From contig NZ_JAGGQW010000035.1 in NCBI RefSeq assembly GCF_018613065.1, positions 124,001-188,000 on the forward strand: 64,000 nucleotides of DNA, given 5' to 3'. The DNA comes from Bacillus sp. ISL-7 (GTDB lineage: Bacteria; Bacillota; Bacilli; Bacillales_B; DSM-18226). A program made the position numbers and the translations under genes. Below, in pieces: positions 1-8,048 of the stretch. Under the pieces are notes generated by a model. It did no database searches and had not been told where the DNA came from. It worked only from the letters and a program-made list of their open reading frames with translations. The first letter of the stretch is position 1, and the number at the start of each line of letters is the position of its first letter.

Positions 1-55
1 CCCATCCTTCTCAGAACCATTACTCTTGAAGCTCGCACCTCTACCTTCACTTTAA
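1..55 (-). ncRNA. Lysine riboswitch (L-box), 5' part only
   Basis: Read on the minus strand, the first bases contain the hallmark L-box stretch AGAGGTGCGAGCTTCAAGAG followed by AGTAATGG and GAGAAGGATGG, the conserved 5' part of the lysine aptamer. The rest of the aptamer and the controlled gene lie outside the window. In B. subtilis the gene in this place downstream of uvrC is lysC (lysine-sensitive aspartokinase), so lysC is the expected target; that part is inference. Confidence 0.85.
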
Positions 56-89
56 TACGTAAAAGTGATAGTAAATTAAATTTTCACTT

Positions 90-118
90 ATTATAGCATG
101 TTCTATTTTTTCTTACAA
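90..118 (-). promoter_or_regulatory. SigA-type promoter of the lysine riboswitch transcript
   Basis: On the minus strand TTGTAA (113-118) and TATAAT (90-95) are separated by exactly 17 bases, and transcription would start about 30 bases before the conserved lysine aptamer core. The -35 box begins only four bases after the uvrC stop codon, with no terminator between them, so uvrC transcripts may read into the leader. Confidence 0.75.
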
Positions 119-121
119 TCA

Positions 122-1903
122 CTAGGATTGAAGTTTTTTAATTAATTCTTCGGCTACATTCATAGGAATTCCGATATTTGTAAATTCCTCCATACTAGCC
201 TCTTTCATTTTTTTCACAGAGCCAAATTGTTTTAGCAATAGCTTTTTTCGTTTCTCCCCGATTCCTGGAATATCGTCGAGCAAGGATTGAAAGGCACTTT
301 TTCCACGAAGCTGACGATGAAACGTAATGGCAAAGCGATGGACCTCATCTTGAATTCTTTGCAGTAAATAAAACTCCTGGCTGTTTCGGCCTAATGGAAC
401 AATTCCCAAAGGATTGCCGTACAGCAGTTGGGAAGTTTTGTGTTTATCATCTTTGACGAGTCCCGAGAGTGGAATATCCAGTCCTAGCTCATTTTCCAAC
501 ACATCTCTTACGGCTTCAACATGACCTTTACCACCATCGATGATGATTAAATCAGGGAGGGGAAGTTCTTCTTTTAAGGCGCGTGAATACCTTCTTCTTG
601 TCACTTCACGCATGGATTCATAATCATCAGGTCCTTGTACGGTTTTAATTTTATATTTCCGGTACTCCCGATGATTTGCCTTCCCATCAATGAAAACGAC
701 CATGGCTGATACTGGGTCTGTCCCTTGAATGTTGGAGTTATCAAATGCTTCAATCCGGTGCGGAGTATAAATTTCGAGTAATTCCCCCAAGTTCTCGACC
801 GCCTTAATGGTGCGGTCTTCATCCTTTTCGATCAAGGAAAACTTTTCATTTAAGGCAATTTTCGCATTTTTGATTGCCAATTGGACAATATCCTTTTTCT
901 GCCCCCGTTGTGGCTGGAGCACTTTTACTTCAAGCAGTTGTTCCGCCAGACTCAAATCGACTTCATCTTGAATCAGGATTTCCTTCGGCTTGAAGTGATT
1001 AGCTTTCGAATAAAATTGTCCGAGGAAAGTTAGTATTTCTTCCTCAGGCTCATTATAGAAGGGGAACATGGAGACGTCCCTCTCAATTAGTTTCCCTTGG
1101 CGGACAAAAAAGACTTGCACACACATCCAGCCTTTATCGACTGCATAGCCAAAAACATCACGATCCGTAAAATCGTTCATGGTAATTTTCTGTTTTTCCA
1201 TGATGGTTTCGATATGAATGATTTTATCACGGAACTCCTTCGCTCGTTCGAAGTCTAACTCTTCAGCAGCAGCTGACATTTTTGCCTGAAGCTCTTTTTT
1301 TATTTCCTTATAACCGCCATTCAAAAAGCGGGTAATTTCATCCGTCATTTGTTTATACTGTTGTTCCTGAATTTCATTGACACATGGTGCCAGGCACTGC
1401 CCTAAATGGTAGTATAAGCAGACCCGATCAGGCAGGGTTGAGCATTTCCGCAGCGGATAAATTCGGTCAAGAAGCTTTTTCGTTTCATTGGCAGCCGTCG
1501 CATTTGGGTACGGACCAAAGTATTTACCTTTGTCCTTTTTTACTTTTCTTGTAATGATGAGTTTCGGATGCTTTTCAGCTGTCAGCTTAATAAATGGATA
1601 GGTTTTATCATCCTTCAGCATGATATTGTATTTTGGATCGTATTTTTTTATTAGGTTGAGTTCAAGTAGAAGTGCTTCAATATTTGAAGAGGTTACAATA
1701 TATTCAAAGTCCTCAATCTCATTGACTAGTCTAAGCGTCTTTCCATCGTGTGACCCAGTGAAATAAGAACGTACGCGATTCTTTAATACTTTTGCCTTCC
1801 CCACATAAATAATCGTACCCTGACGGTCTTTCATTAAGTAGCAGCCAGGTTGATCCGGCAGCAGCGTCAGTTTTTGCTTGATTATTTCATTCATTCCGGC
1901 CAC
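122..1903 (-). CDS. uvrC: Excinuclease ABC subunit C
   Basis: UvrC makes both incisions around bulky DNA lesions after UvrA/UvrB have marked them. The protein (593 aa, normal length) opens with a GIY-YIG nuclease domain (about residues 12-95, motif [11 protein letters not shown]), has a Cys-rich segment ([13 protein letters not shown]), a UVR UvrB-binding segment near residue 210-245, the RNase H-like second nuclease ([11 protein letters not shown]) and C-terminal helix-hairpin-helix motifs ([11 protein letters not shown]). The listed start is a GTG four bases after GGGAG; an ATG three codons later is an alternative. It stands alone between trxA and the lysine leader, as in B. subtilis. Confidence 0.98.
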   Translation of the reverse strand: MAGMNEIIKQKLTLLPDQPGCYLMKDRQGTIIYVGKAKVLKNRVRSYFTGSHDGKTLRLVNEIEDFEYIVTSSNIEALLLELNLIKKYDPKYNIMLKDDKTYPFIKLTAEKHPKLIITRKVKKDKGKYFGPYPNATAANETKKLLDRIYPLRKCSTLPDRVCLYYHLGQCLAPCVNEIQEQQYKQMTDEITRFLNGGYKEIKKELQAKMSAAAEELDFERAKEFRDKIIHIETIMEKQKITMNDFTDRDVFGYAVDKGWMCVQVFFVRQGKLIERDVSMFPFYNEPEEEILTFLGQFYSKANHFKPKEILIQDEVDLSLAEQLLEVKVLQPQRGQKKDIVQLAIKNAKIALNEKFSLIEKDEDRTIKAVENLGELLEIYTPHRIEAFDNSNIQGTDPVSAMVVFIDGKANHREYRKYKIKTVQGPDDYESMREVTRRRYSRALKEELPLPDLIIIDGGKGHVEAVRDVLENELGLDIPLSGLVKDDKHKTSQLLYGNPLGIVPLGRNSQEFYLLQRIQDEVHRFAITFHRQLRGKSAFQSLLDDIPGIGEKRKKLLLKQFGSVKKMKEASMEEFTNIGIPMNVAEELIKKLQS

Positions 1904-1986
1904 TTCACTCCCGTATATATATAGTGTCTGTTAAAATTTTAAAGGAAAAGGCTCATAAATGAAAGTGGTAGTCATTTGCAAAAAAG

Positions 1987-2021
1987 AAAAACCTTAGCTG
2001 GATTGGCTCCAGCTAAGGTTT
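1987..2021 (-). terminator. Rho-independent terminator of trxA
   Basis: An 11-bp perfect stem (CCTTAGCTGGA / TCCAGCTAAGG at 1992-2002 and 2008-2018) is followed on the minus strand by a T-rich run. It lies 14 bases after the trxA stop. Confidence 0.85.
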
Positions 2022-2034
2022 TGTCTTTCTATAC

Positions 2035-2349
2035 TTACACGTGTTTTTCTAAAACACTTGCTAATGCATCTTTTGGTTGGAAACCGACTACTTTGTCTAC
2101 CACTTCGCCATTTTTCATTACTAATAATGTTGGAATGCTCATAACACCGAAATTTGCTGCAGTTTGCGGGTTATCATCCACATCAAGTTTAGTGATTTTA
2201 ACTTTTTCGCCCATTTCTAAGTCAAGTTCTTCAAGAACTGGAGCTATCATTTTACAAGGTCCGCACCATGGTGCCCAAAAATCTACGAGAACAAGGCCTG
2301 AACCTGTTTCTGCAGAAAAGTTTTGATCTGTTAAGTGTGAAATTGCCAT
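2035..2349 (-). CDS. trxA: Thioredoxin
   Basis: Small cytoplasmic dithiol reductase that recycles ribonucleotide reductase and other oxidised proteins. The 104-aa product has the classical WCGPC active site (Cys29, Cys32) and the cis-proline loop SIPT near residue 72. Length and sequence match the single essential TrxA of Bacillus. The ATG is preceded by AGGAGGG. It is monocistronic, with terminators on both sides (its own and that of the etf operon). Confidence 0.98.
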   Translation of the reverse strand: MAISHLTDQNFSAETGSGLVLVDFWAPWCGPCKMIAPVLEELDLEMGEKVKITKLDVDDNPQTAANFGVMSIPTLLVMKNGEVVDKVVGFQPKDALASVLEKHV

Positions 2350-2470
2350 TTATATTGCCCTCCTAATGATTACTGAATTTCTTACCGAAAGTATAACATC
2401 GTTTGGAAAATCAAGCTAATAAATTGCTTCATCGATCATTTTCCCCCGATTTACTTCAATTTATCCTTAA

Positions 2471-2505
2471 ATAAAGGCGAGCGGAACCCTTCCGCTCGCC
2501 TTTAT
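2471..2505 (-). terminator. Terminator of the lcfA-etfA fatty-acid operon
   Basis: A 14-bp perfect stem (AAAGGCGAGCGGAA / TTCCGCTCGCCTTT, 2473-2486 and 2490-2503) with a three-base loop and a T-rich tail on the minus strand, directly after the etfA stop codon. Confidence 0.88.
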
Positions 2506-2506
2506 A

Positions 2507-3484
2507 TTATGAGTGCACTTTCAGTTTTTTAAACTCTTCAGTTAGTAATGGCACCACATCAAACAAGTCGCCTACGATTCCGTAATCAGCTATTTTGAAG
2601 ATATTAGCCTCTGGATCTTTGTTAATGGCCACAATTACTTTTGAGTTAGACATGCCGGCTAAGTGCTGAATTGCTCCAGAAATACCACAAGCAATGTAAA
2701 GGTCTGGTGTGACTACCTTGCCAGTTTGACCAATTTGTAAAGAGTAATCGCAATAGTCGGCATCACAGGCACCACGTGAAGCTCCTACCGCTCCGCCAAG
2801 GACATTCGCAAGTTCTTTAAGCGGTTCAAAACCATCTGCGCTCTTAACCCCGCGTCCTCCTGAGATAACCACTTTTGCTTCACTTAGGTCCACACCTTCG
2901 CTTGCTTTTCTAACCACTTCTTTAATAATGGCACGTAAGTCTTTGATGTCTACAGAAAGGGTAGAAACCTCGCCGCTTCTGCTTTCATCTTTTTCCAAAG
3001 GCGCAATATTATTTGGACGGACTGTTGCAAAGATTATGCCATCCGTTACAATTTTCTTTTCAAATGCTTTCCCAGAATAGATGGGTCTTGTGAACACGAC
3101 ATTTCCACCTGCAACCTCAACAGCAGTCGCATCTGATATTAAACCTGATGCTAATTTTCCAGCAATTCTTGGAGATAGGTCTTTGCCTAGTGAGGTATGA
3201 CCTAACACTAACCCTTCTGGTTTTTCCTGGTCAAGCACGGCTAACAGCGCCTGAGCGTATCCATCTGAAGTATATAGATTTAATTTTTCATCTTCAACTA
3301 CTACTACGCGGTCGGCACCGTTGTGGATCAACTCCGTACCTAAAGCGCTTACAGAAGCACCTACTAAAACACCAACCACTTCTCCGCCCTCAGCAACCGT
3401 TTTTGCTGCTGCAATCGCTTCGAAAGAAACATTACGTAATGAACCGTCACGAGCTTCTCCTAATACTAAAACTTTTCTTGACAT
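2507..3484 (-). CDS. etfA: Electron transfer flavoprotein alpha subunit
   Basis: EtfA binds FAD and, with EtfB, carries electrons from acyl-CoA dehydrogenases to the respiratory chain during fatty-acid oxidation. The 325-aa protein has the N-terminal ETF fold and the C-terminal FAD-binding domain with the family signature around residues 255-300 (SGAIQHLAGMSNS, then KIADYGIVGD). It is the last gene of the lcfA-fadR-fadB-etfB-etfA run, 38 bases after etfB. A strong terminator follows the stop. Confidence 0.97.
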   Translation of the reverse strand: MSRKVLVLGEARDGSLRNVSFEAIAAAKTVAEGGEVVGVLVGASVSALGTELIHNGADRVVVVEDEKLNLYTSDGYAQALLAVLDQEKPEGLVLGHTSLGKDLSPRIAGKLASGLISDATAVEVAGGNVVFTRPIYSGKAFEKKIVTDGIIFATVRPNNIAPLEKDESRSGEVSTLSVDIKDLRAIIKEVVRKASEGVDLSEAKVVISGGRGVKSADGFEPLKELANVLGGAVGASRGACDADYCDYSLQIGQTGKVVTPDLYIACGISGAIQHLAGMSNSKVIVAINKDPEANIFKIADYGIVGDLFDVVPLLTEEFKKLKVHS

Positions 3485-3522
3485 TCCATATACCTCCTGA
3501 AAACATATTTGTAAAAAGTCGA

Positions 3523-4296
3523 TTAAATTACTTTTGCTTCGGTATGAAGTAGCTGAACAAGTTCTTTTACTTGATCATTCAAATCGCCGGCTAATACTCT
3601 GCCTGCTTCTTTTTTAGGCGGCAAATAAATTTCGATTGTTTTTGTTTTTGCTTCCACATCGTCTTCTTCAAGATCAAGGTCGTCTAATTCTAATTCCTCA
3701 AGCGGCTTTTTCTTTGCCTTCATGATCCCAGGTAATGAAGGATAGCGCGGCTCATTTAGACCTTGTTGTGCAGTTACTAATAGGGGAAGGCTCGTTTCTA
3801 TAACTTCGGAATCGCCTTCAACATCTCTGGTAACGGTTACATTTGTACCGTCGATTTCTAACTTTGTGATTGTTGTTACGTAAGGGATATTAAGTAGTTC
3901 CGCGACACGTGGTCCGACCTGACCTGTACCACCGTCAATCGCCACATTTCCGCCAATGATTAAATCAGCATCTTTATCCTTTAAATATTCAGCAAGGATT
4001 TTTGCTGTAGTAAATTGATCCCCATTTTCCACATCATCTTCTGTATTAATAAGGACGGCTTTGTCAGCGCCCATCGCAAGTGCTGTACGTAATTGCTTTT
4101 CAGACTCTTCCGTACCAACAGTAATGACAGTTACTTCTCCGCCCTTAGCATCGCGAACTTGGATGGCTTCTTCAATCGCATATTCGTCATAAGGATTGAT
4201 AATAAATTCAGCACCGTCCTCATTGATTTTTCCGCCGCTAATCGTAATTTTTTCTTCAGTATCAAAGGTTCTTTTCAGTAATACATAAATATTCAT
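3523..4296 (-). CDS. etfB: Electron transfer flavoprotein beta subunit
   Basis: Partner of EtfA; the 257-aa subunit binds AMP and completes the flavin site. The ETF-beta core is visible (AMGADKAVLI near residue 75, VAIDGGTGQVGPRVAE near residue 118, QGLNEPRYPSLPGIMKAKKKP near residue 183), followed by an acidic stretch and a C-terminal arm that packs on EtfA. It is preceded by AGGAGGG. It lies between fadB (106-base gap) and etfA, the order known from B. subtilis. Confidence 0.97.
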   Translation of the reverse strand: MNIYVLLKRTFDTEEKITISGGKINEDGAEFIINPYDEYAIEEAIQVRDAKGGEVTVITVGTEESEKQLRTALAMGADKAVLINTEDDVENGDQFTTAKILAEYLKDKDADLIIGGNVAIDGGTGQVGPRVAELLNIPYVTTITKLEIDGTNVTVTRDVEGDSEVIETSLPLLVTAQQGLNEPRYPSLPGIMKAKKKPLEELELDDLDLEEDDVEAKTKTIEIYLPPKKEAGRVLAGDLNDQVKELVQLLHTEAKVI

Positions 4297-4401
4297 GGTT
4301 TCCCTCCTAATAAAATTTCGAGCATTCGCTCAGTTTGAAAGATTAAGAAAATTTCCTAGAAAAAAAAGGGCTTCCTTTACAATTATACTACAAAGATACG
4401 T

Positions 4402-5175
4402 TTATTCACCTTTAAATTGTGGTTCCCTTTTTTCAATAAAAGCTTGAATGCCTTCTTTACCATCGCTAGAGACAAAAACTTGACCAAATAACTCAGATTC
4501 TCTTTTCGAACCTTCATAGAACTCTTCTGTTTTTGCATAATTTAATAATTCGATGGCTGCTTTAATAGAGCCTGGACTTTTCTTAGCAATTTTTCCAGCG
4601 AGCTTATACGCCTGCTCTAATACTTCTGCCTCTACATAGGCATGATTCGCTAAGCCATATTTTACGGCCTCAATACCTGTAATTGGCTCGGATGTGAACA
4701 GCATTTCAGCAGCTCTTGCCACACCTACATATTTCGGCAGACGCTGCGAACCGGCAAATCCAGGAATTAAGCCCAGTTGCAGCTCCGGAAGACCGAGTTT
4801 TGCGGTTTCACTGACAAGGCGAATGTGACAAGCCATAGCAAGTTCGAGACCACCGCCAAGCGCCGCACCATGGATTGCCGCAATGATCGGTTTTGGAAAT
4901 TTTTCCATCCGGTCAAATAAATCCTGTCCAAACTTACCAAGATTAGAAAAACCTTCAGCTGAAGAAACCGTTGTAAATTCTTTAATATCTGCCCCAGCCG
5001 AGAAGAACCGCCCTTCCCCATGAATGACAAGGGCTCTAATTTCACGGTTTGATTCGATTTCATCAAGCACTGTCGACAATTCCCTTAAAAGACCTGAAGA
5101 AAGGGCATTTGCCGGTGGACGATCAATCGTGATCGTGGCAATACTGTCTTGATAGGACCATTTTAAATATTCCAA
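4402..5175 (-). CDS. fadB: Enoyl-CoA hydratase/isomerase of beta-oxidation
   Basis: Crotonase-fold protein (257 aa) that hydrates trans-2-enoyl-CoA in the beta-oxidation spiral. The oxyanion-hole segment is clear: RFFSAGADIKEF near residue 56-67 and AAIHGAALGGGLELAMA near residue 98-114. The following GLPELQLGLIPGFAGSQRLP is typical of hydratases. It lies 24 bases after fadR and before etfBA, so it is probably cotranscribed with them and FadR-repressed. Substrate chain length cannot be told from sequence. Confidence 0.93.
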   Translation of the reverse strand: MEYLKWSYQDSIATITIDRPPANALSSGLLRELSTVLDEIESNREIRALVIHGEGRFFSAGADIKEFTTVSSAEGFSNLGKFGQDLFDRMEKFPKPIIAAIHGAALGGGLELAMACHIRLVSETAKLGLPELQLGLIPGFAGSQRLPKYVGVARAAEMLFTSEPITGIEAVKYGLANHAYVEAEVLEQAYKLAGKIAKKSPGSIKAAIELLNYAKTEEFYEGSKRESELFGQVFVSSDGKEGIQAFIEKREPQFKGE

Positions 5176-5199
5176 AATAACTCCCCCCTATTTTAAATT

Positions 5200-5784
5200 C
5201 TACCTGCTTCCGCAGCCATTGATCAAGAGGCGATGGACTGGAGACGCCAGTGCAAGCAAATCATACTTTTCCTCATTCATCACCCACGATGTAACGGTTT
5301 CATCAATTGTACCGAATATCATTTGCCGGGCCAGACGAATATCGAGGTCGATTGAAAACTCTCCTGTTTCTTTACCTTCAATAACAATCTTTTCGATTAC
5401 CTTTAGGTAACCTTTTAGAACATCATTAATTCGGAGTCGCAATTCTATATTGGATTGCCGTAACTCCAATTGCGTTACGATCGCCATGTGATGGTCGTCA
5501 GAAAGCATACTAAAGTGAGCTTCTATCATCATTAATAATTTCTCTGCCGCCGTCCCTTTTCCTGCTATCATTGTATCTATTTTTTCAATGAAACTTCCCA
5601 TTTTTTCTTCAAAGAGAGAGATAAGGATGTCTTCCTTGTTTTTAAAGTATAGATAAATGGTTCCATCAGCCACTCCTGCCTGTTTGGCAATTTTTGAAAC
5701 CTGGGCTTGGTGATAGCCATTTTCTGCGATTACAATCACCGCAGCATCAATAATTTGCATGTATTTTGGTTTATTTTTTTTCAA
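5200..5784 (-). CDS. fadR: TetR-family repressor of fatty-acid degradation
   Basis: Transcriptional repressor that in Bacillus is released from DNA by long-chain acyl-CoA. The 194-aa protein has a TetR N-terminal helix-turn-helix (about residues 24-46, QVSKIAKQAGVADGTIYLYF) and an all-helical ligand-binding C-terminal domain. Identification rests on sequence, on its place between lcfA and fadB, and on a perfect FadR palindrome over its own transcription start. The C-terminus (LINGCGSR) is ordinary and no truncation is seen. Confidence 0.93.
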   Translation of the reverse strand: MKKNKPKYMQIIDAAVIVIAENGYHQAQVSKIAKQAGVADGTIYLYFKNKEDILISLFEEKMGSFIEKIDTMIAGKGTAAEKLLMMIEAHFSMLSDDHHMAIVTQLELRQSNIELRLRINDVLKGYLKVIEKIVIEGKETGEFSIDLDIRLARQMIFGTIDETVTSWVMNEEKYDLLALASPVHRLLINGCGSR

Positions 5785-5854
5785 CTATATCCCTCCTTTG
5801 AAGAAAATTCTGTTACAGTTTATACTGTTGATCTTGACTAAATAAAAGAAAATA

Positions 5855-5872
5855 TGAATGAATAATCATTCA
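5855..5872. promoter_or_regulatory. FadR operator
   Basis: The 18-bp palindrome TGAATGAATAATCATTCA matches the published B. subtilis FadR site TGAATGAnTAnTCATTCA without mismatch. It begins about eight bases downstream of the -10 box of the fadR promoter, so bound FadR would cover the start of transcription. No similar site was seen in front of lcfA. Confidence 0.9.
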
Positions 5873-5879
5873 TATTTTC

Positions 5880-5908
5880 ATAATAATTATTATTCGTTTA
5901 TCTGTCAA
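5880..5908 (-). promoter_or_regulatory. SigA promoter of fadR-fadB-etfBA
   Basis: Minus-strand TTGACA (5903-5908), 17-base spacer and TATTAT (5880-5885), directly upstream of the FadR operator. It allows fadR and the genes behind it to be transcribed independently of lcfA and to be autoregulated. Confidence 0.8.
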
Positions 5909-5980
5909 GATATACTCTATACCTTTTTCATATTCCCAACAAAGGGACAGGCTTAATCTGTCAAAAAAAAGAGGAAGCAA

Positions 5981-7687
5981 TTATGCGTGTTTTTGGTTTT
6001 CTGCTTCTATTTTTTGTTTTTCTTCTTCTACAAGCATCCTTCTTAAAATTTTCCCTACAGCTGTTTTAGGCAATTCTTTTCTAAATTCATATAATCTCGG
6101 GGCTTTATATGCAGCAAGATATTTTCTTGAAAATTGGTTCATTTCATCTGCGGTAACCGATGAACCTTCTTTTAAGACAATATATGCTTTTACCGTTTCT
6201 CCGCGGTACTGGTCAGGAATACCTGCTGCGACCGCTTCAAGAACATCTGGATGTTCATATAATACTTCCTCTATCTCTCTAGGATAAATATTGTAACCTC
6301 CTGCAATAATCATATCCTTTTTGCGGTCCACCACATAAAAGTATCCTTGTTCATCCATATAACCAAGGTCACCCGTATACAGCCATCCATCATGTAAGAC
6401 TTCCTTAGTATCTTCTGGACGATTCCAATAGCCTTTCATGATTTGCGGACCTTTTATGGCAAATTCGCCTATTTCCTTTACTGGGACGGGTTCACCTGTT
6501 TCAATCGATACGATCTTTACCTCAGTATCAGGCCAAGGCACACCAATACTTCCCTTCACCCTTGGTACGTCCCATAAAAAGTTCGAATGTGTTACAGGAG
6601 ATGCTTCCGTTAAACCATATCCTTCAACTAATTTCCCTCCTGTTACGGCCTCAAACTGCTCTTGTACTTCAATTGGCAACGCAGCTGAACCACTTATACA
6701 AGAATGAATGGATGATAAATCATATTTTCTTAGATCAGGATAATTCAATATTCCAATATAAATCGTCGGTGCACCAGGAAACAGAGTCGGGCGCTGTTTT
6801 TGAATGGTTTTTAATGTGGTCTCAACATCAAATTTAGGTAATAATATCATTTTATTTGCCTGCATCACAGAGAAAATAAGAACGGTTGTCATTCCATAGA
6901 CGTGAAAAAACGGGATAATCCCGAGAACTGATTCCTCTCCTGGCTTGGATTTGTAAAGCCATGCCTGGCACATCTTTGTATTGGCTATTAAATTTTTATG
7001 TGTTAACATCACGCCTTTTGGAAATCCTGTTGTCCCTCCTGTATATTGGAGGAGTGCTACGTCTTCCTCAGGGTTGAAATCATAATTTCTTACTTTTTGA
7101 GGCTCCATTTTTAATATTTCCGAAAGTAAATGCGTGCTTCCTTTGTGTTGAACATTAACGACAATTCCATATTGTTTTTTCTGGATGTAGGGATAAATTA
7201 GATTTTTAGGGAATGGTAAGTAGCTCTTGATAGCGGTTACAATTACATGCTGTAATTCTGTTTGCGGCATCACTTTAGATACGCGTGGGTAGAGGATGTC
7301 GAGTGTGATGATGGCCTTTGCTCCCGAATCTTTCATCTGGTATTCAAGTTCACGTTCCGTATATAATGGGTTTGTTTGAACGACAATTCCGCCTGCCATT
7401 AATATGGCAAAATAACTAATTACAGCCTGAGGTGTGTTTGGAAGCATAATAGCAACGCGGTCACCTTTTGAAATGCCTAGGTTTCCTTGTAAATAACCAG
7501 CAAAATTCATTACTTCATTATAAAGTTTCTTATAGGTAATTACTTTCCCCATAAAATGAATGGCCACTTTTTCTGGATATTTTCGAACAGAATTCACTAA
7601 GTATTGCTGTACTGGCTCTGAGGAGTATTCCAGTGTGGCAGGAATTTCTTTTGGGTACAGAGCCAGCCACGGTTTTGATTCATACAT
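5981..7687 (-). CDS. lcfA: Long-chain fatty-acid CoA ligase
   Basis: Activates fatty acids to acyl-CoA using ATP, the entry step of beta-oxidation; acyl-CoA in turn inactivates FadR. The 568-aa ANL-superfamily protein shows the AMP/P-loop motif YTGGTTGFPKGV (near residue 216), YGLTEASP (near residue 357), the hinge region YTGDLGYMDEQGYFYVVDRKKD (about 436-457) and the C-terminal catalytic lysine in PKTAVGKILRR. The start ATG is preceded by AAGGGGG. It is the first gene of the fatty-acid degradation block; 196 bases containing the FadR-controlled promoter separate it from fadR. Confidence 0.95.
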   Translation of the reverse strand: MYESKPWLALYPKEIPATLEYSSEPVQQYLVNSVRKYPEKVAIHFMGKVITYKKLYNEVMNFAGYLQGNLGISKGDRVAIMLPNTPQAVISYFAILMAGGIVVQTNPLYTERELEYQMKDSGAKAIITLDILYPRVSKVMPQTELQHVIVTAIKSYLPFPKNLIYPYIQKKQYGIVVNVQHKGSTHLLSEILKMEPQKVRNYDFNPEEDVALLQYTGGTTGFPKGVMLTHKNLIANTKMCQAWLYKSKPGEESVLGIIPFFHVYGMTTVLIFSVMQANKMILLPKFDVETTLKTIQKQRPTLFPGAPTIYIGILNYPDLRKYDLSSIHSCISGSAALPIEVQEQFEAVTGGKLVEGYGLTEASPVTHSNFLWDVPRVKGSIGVPWPDTEVKIVSIETGEPVPVKEIGEFAIKGPQIMKGYWNRPEDTKEVLHDGWLYTGDLGYMDEQGYFYVVDRKKDMIIAGGYNIYPREIEEVLYEHPDVLEAVAAGIPDQYRGETVKAYIVLKEGSSVTADEMNQFSRKYLAAYKAPRLYEFRKELPKTAVGKILRRMLVEEEKQKIEAENQKHA

Positions 7688-7738
7688 AAGATCCCCCTTT
7701 TCTTTATGGATAATTTTAAAAATTCACACTTTTCTTTT

Positions 7739-7767
7739 ATTATAGTACAGTATTTTACAATTAACAA
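7739..7767 (-). promoter_or_regulatory. Probable SigA promoter of lcfA
   Basis: Minus-strand TTGTTA (7762-7767), 17-base spacer, TATAAT (7739-7744), leaving a leader of about 45 bases before the lcfA start codon. No clear FadR operator overlaps it. Confidence 0.65.
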
Positions 7768-7944
7768 TTGAAGTTGTAAGAAAAGCGGAGGACTTATTTG
7801 TAAACCCTAGTTGTCCTCTCATCTAAAGACATCTGCGGACTTAACGTAATTGTTTAATCTTTATGTTCCATTTTCTGATATGCATACCTATTCAGTGGAT
7901 AAATTTTTTAGATGTGACAGGAGTATACCAGAGGACTCCTTATA

Positions 7945-7995
7945 GAAAAATCCCCAATTTCGCAGTTGTAATCATTACAACTGCGAAATTGGGGA
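7945..7995 (-). terminator. Terminator of the M20-DUF3311-SSS operon
   Basis: Two perfect 22-base complementary arms (7951-7972 and 7974-7995; stem starts TCCCCAATTTCGCAG) around a single central base, followed on the minus strand by TTTTTC. It is an unusually long and perfect hairpin for a Bacillus terminator, 53 bases after the transporter stop. Confidence 0.85.
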
Positions 7996-8048
7996 TTAAG
8001 CCTTTTTGAGTTATTCTCTTGCTTTTGGATTAAAATAATAATTGTTAA

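Larger units (their letters stand above)
7688..8048. other. Intergenic region between lcfA and the transporter cassette
   Basis: No gene seen in these 361 bases. They hold the lcfA promoter (7739-7767), a weak inverted repeat of GAGGAC/GTCCTC (7788-7818) and a long terminator hairpin (7951-7995). The middle part (about 7820-7940) shows nothing recognisable. Confidence 0.7.

Noticed and set aside
3148..3552. 134-residue antisense frame over etfA
   Set aside because: Shadow of etfA; codon use and lack of homology features.
5949..5966. GACAG/CTGTC hairpin as lcfA terminator
   Set aside because: Only five pairs, and the A/T run is on the wrong side for the lcfA strand.
7700..7735. FadR operator before lcfA
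   Set aside because: The best match (TGAATTTTTAAAATTATCC on the minus strand) keeps only the TGAAT half; too weak.
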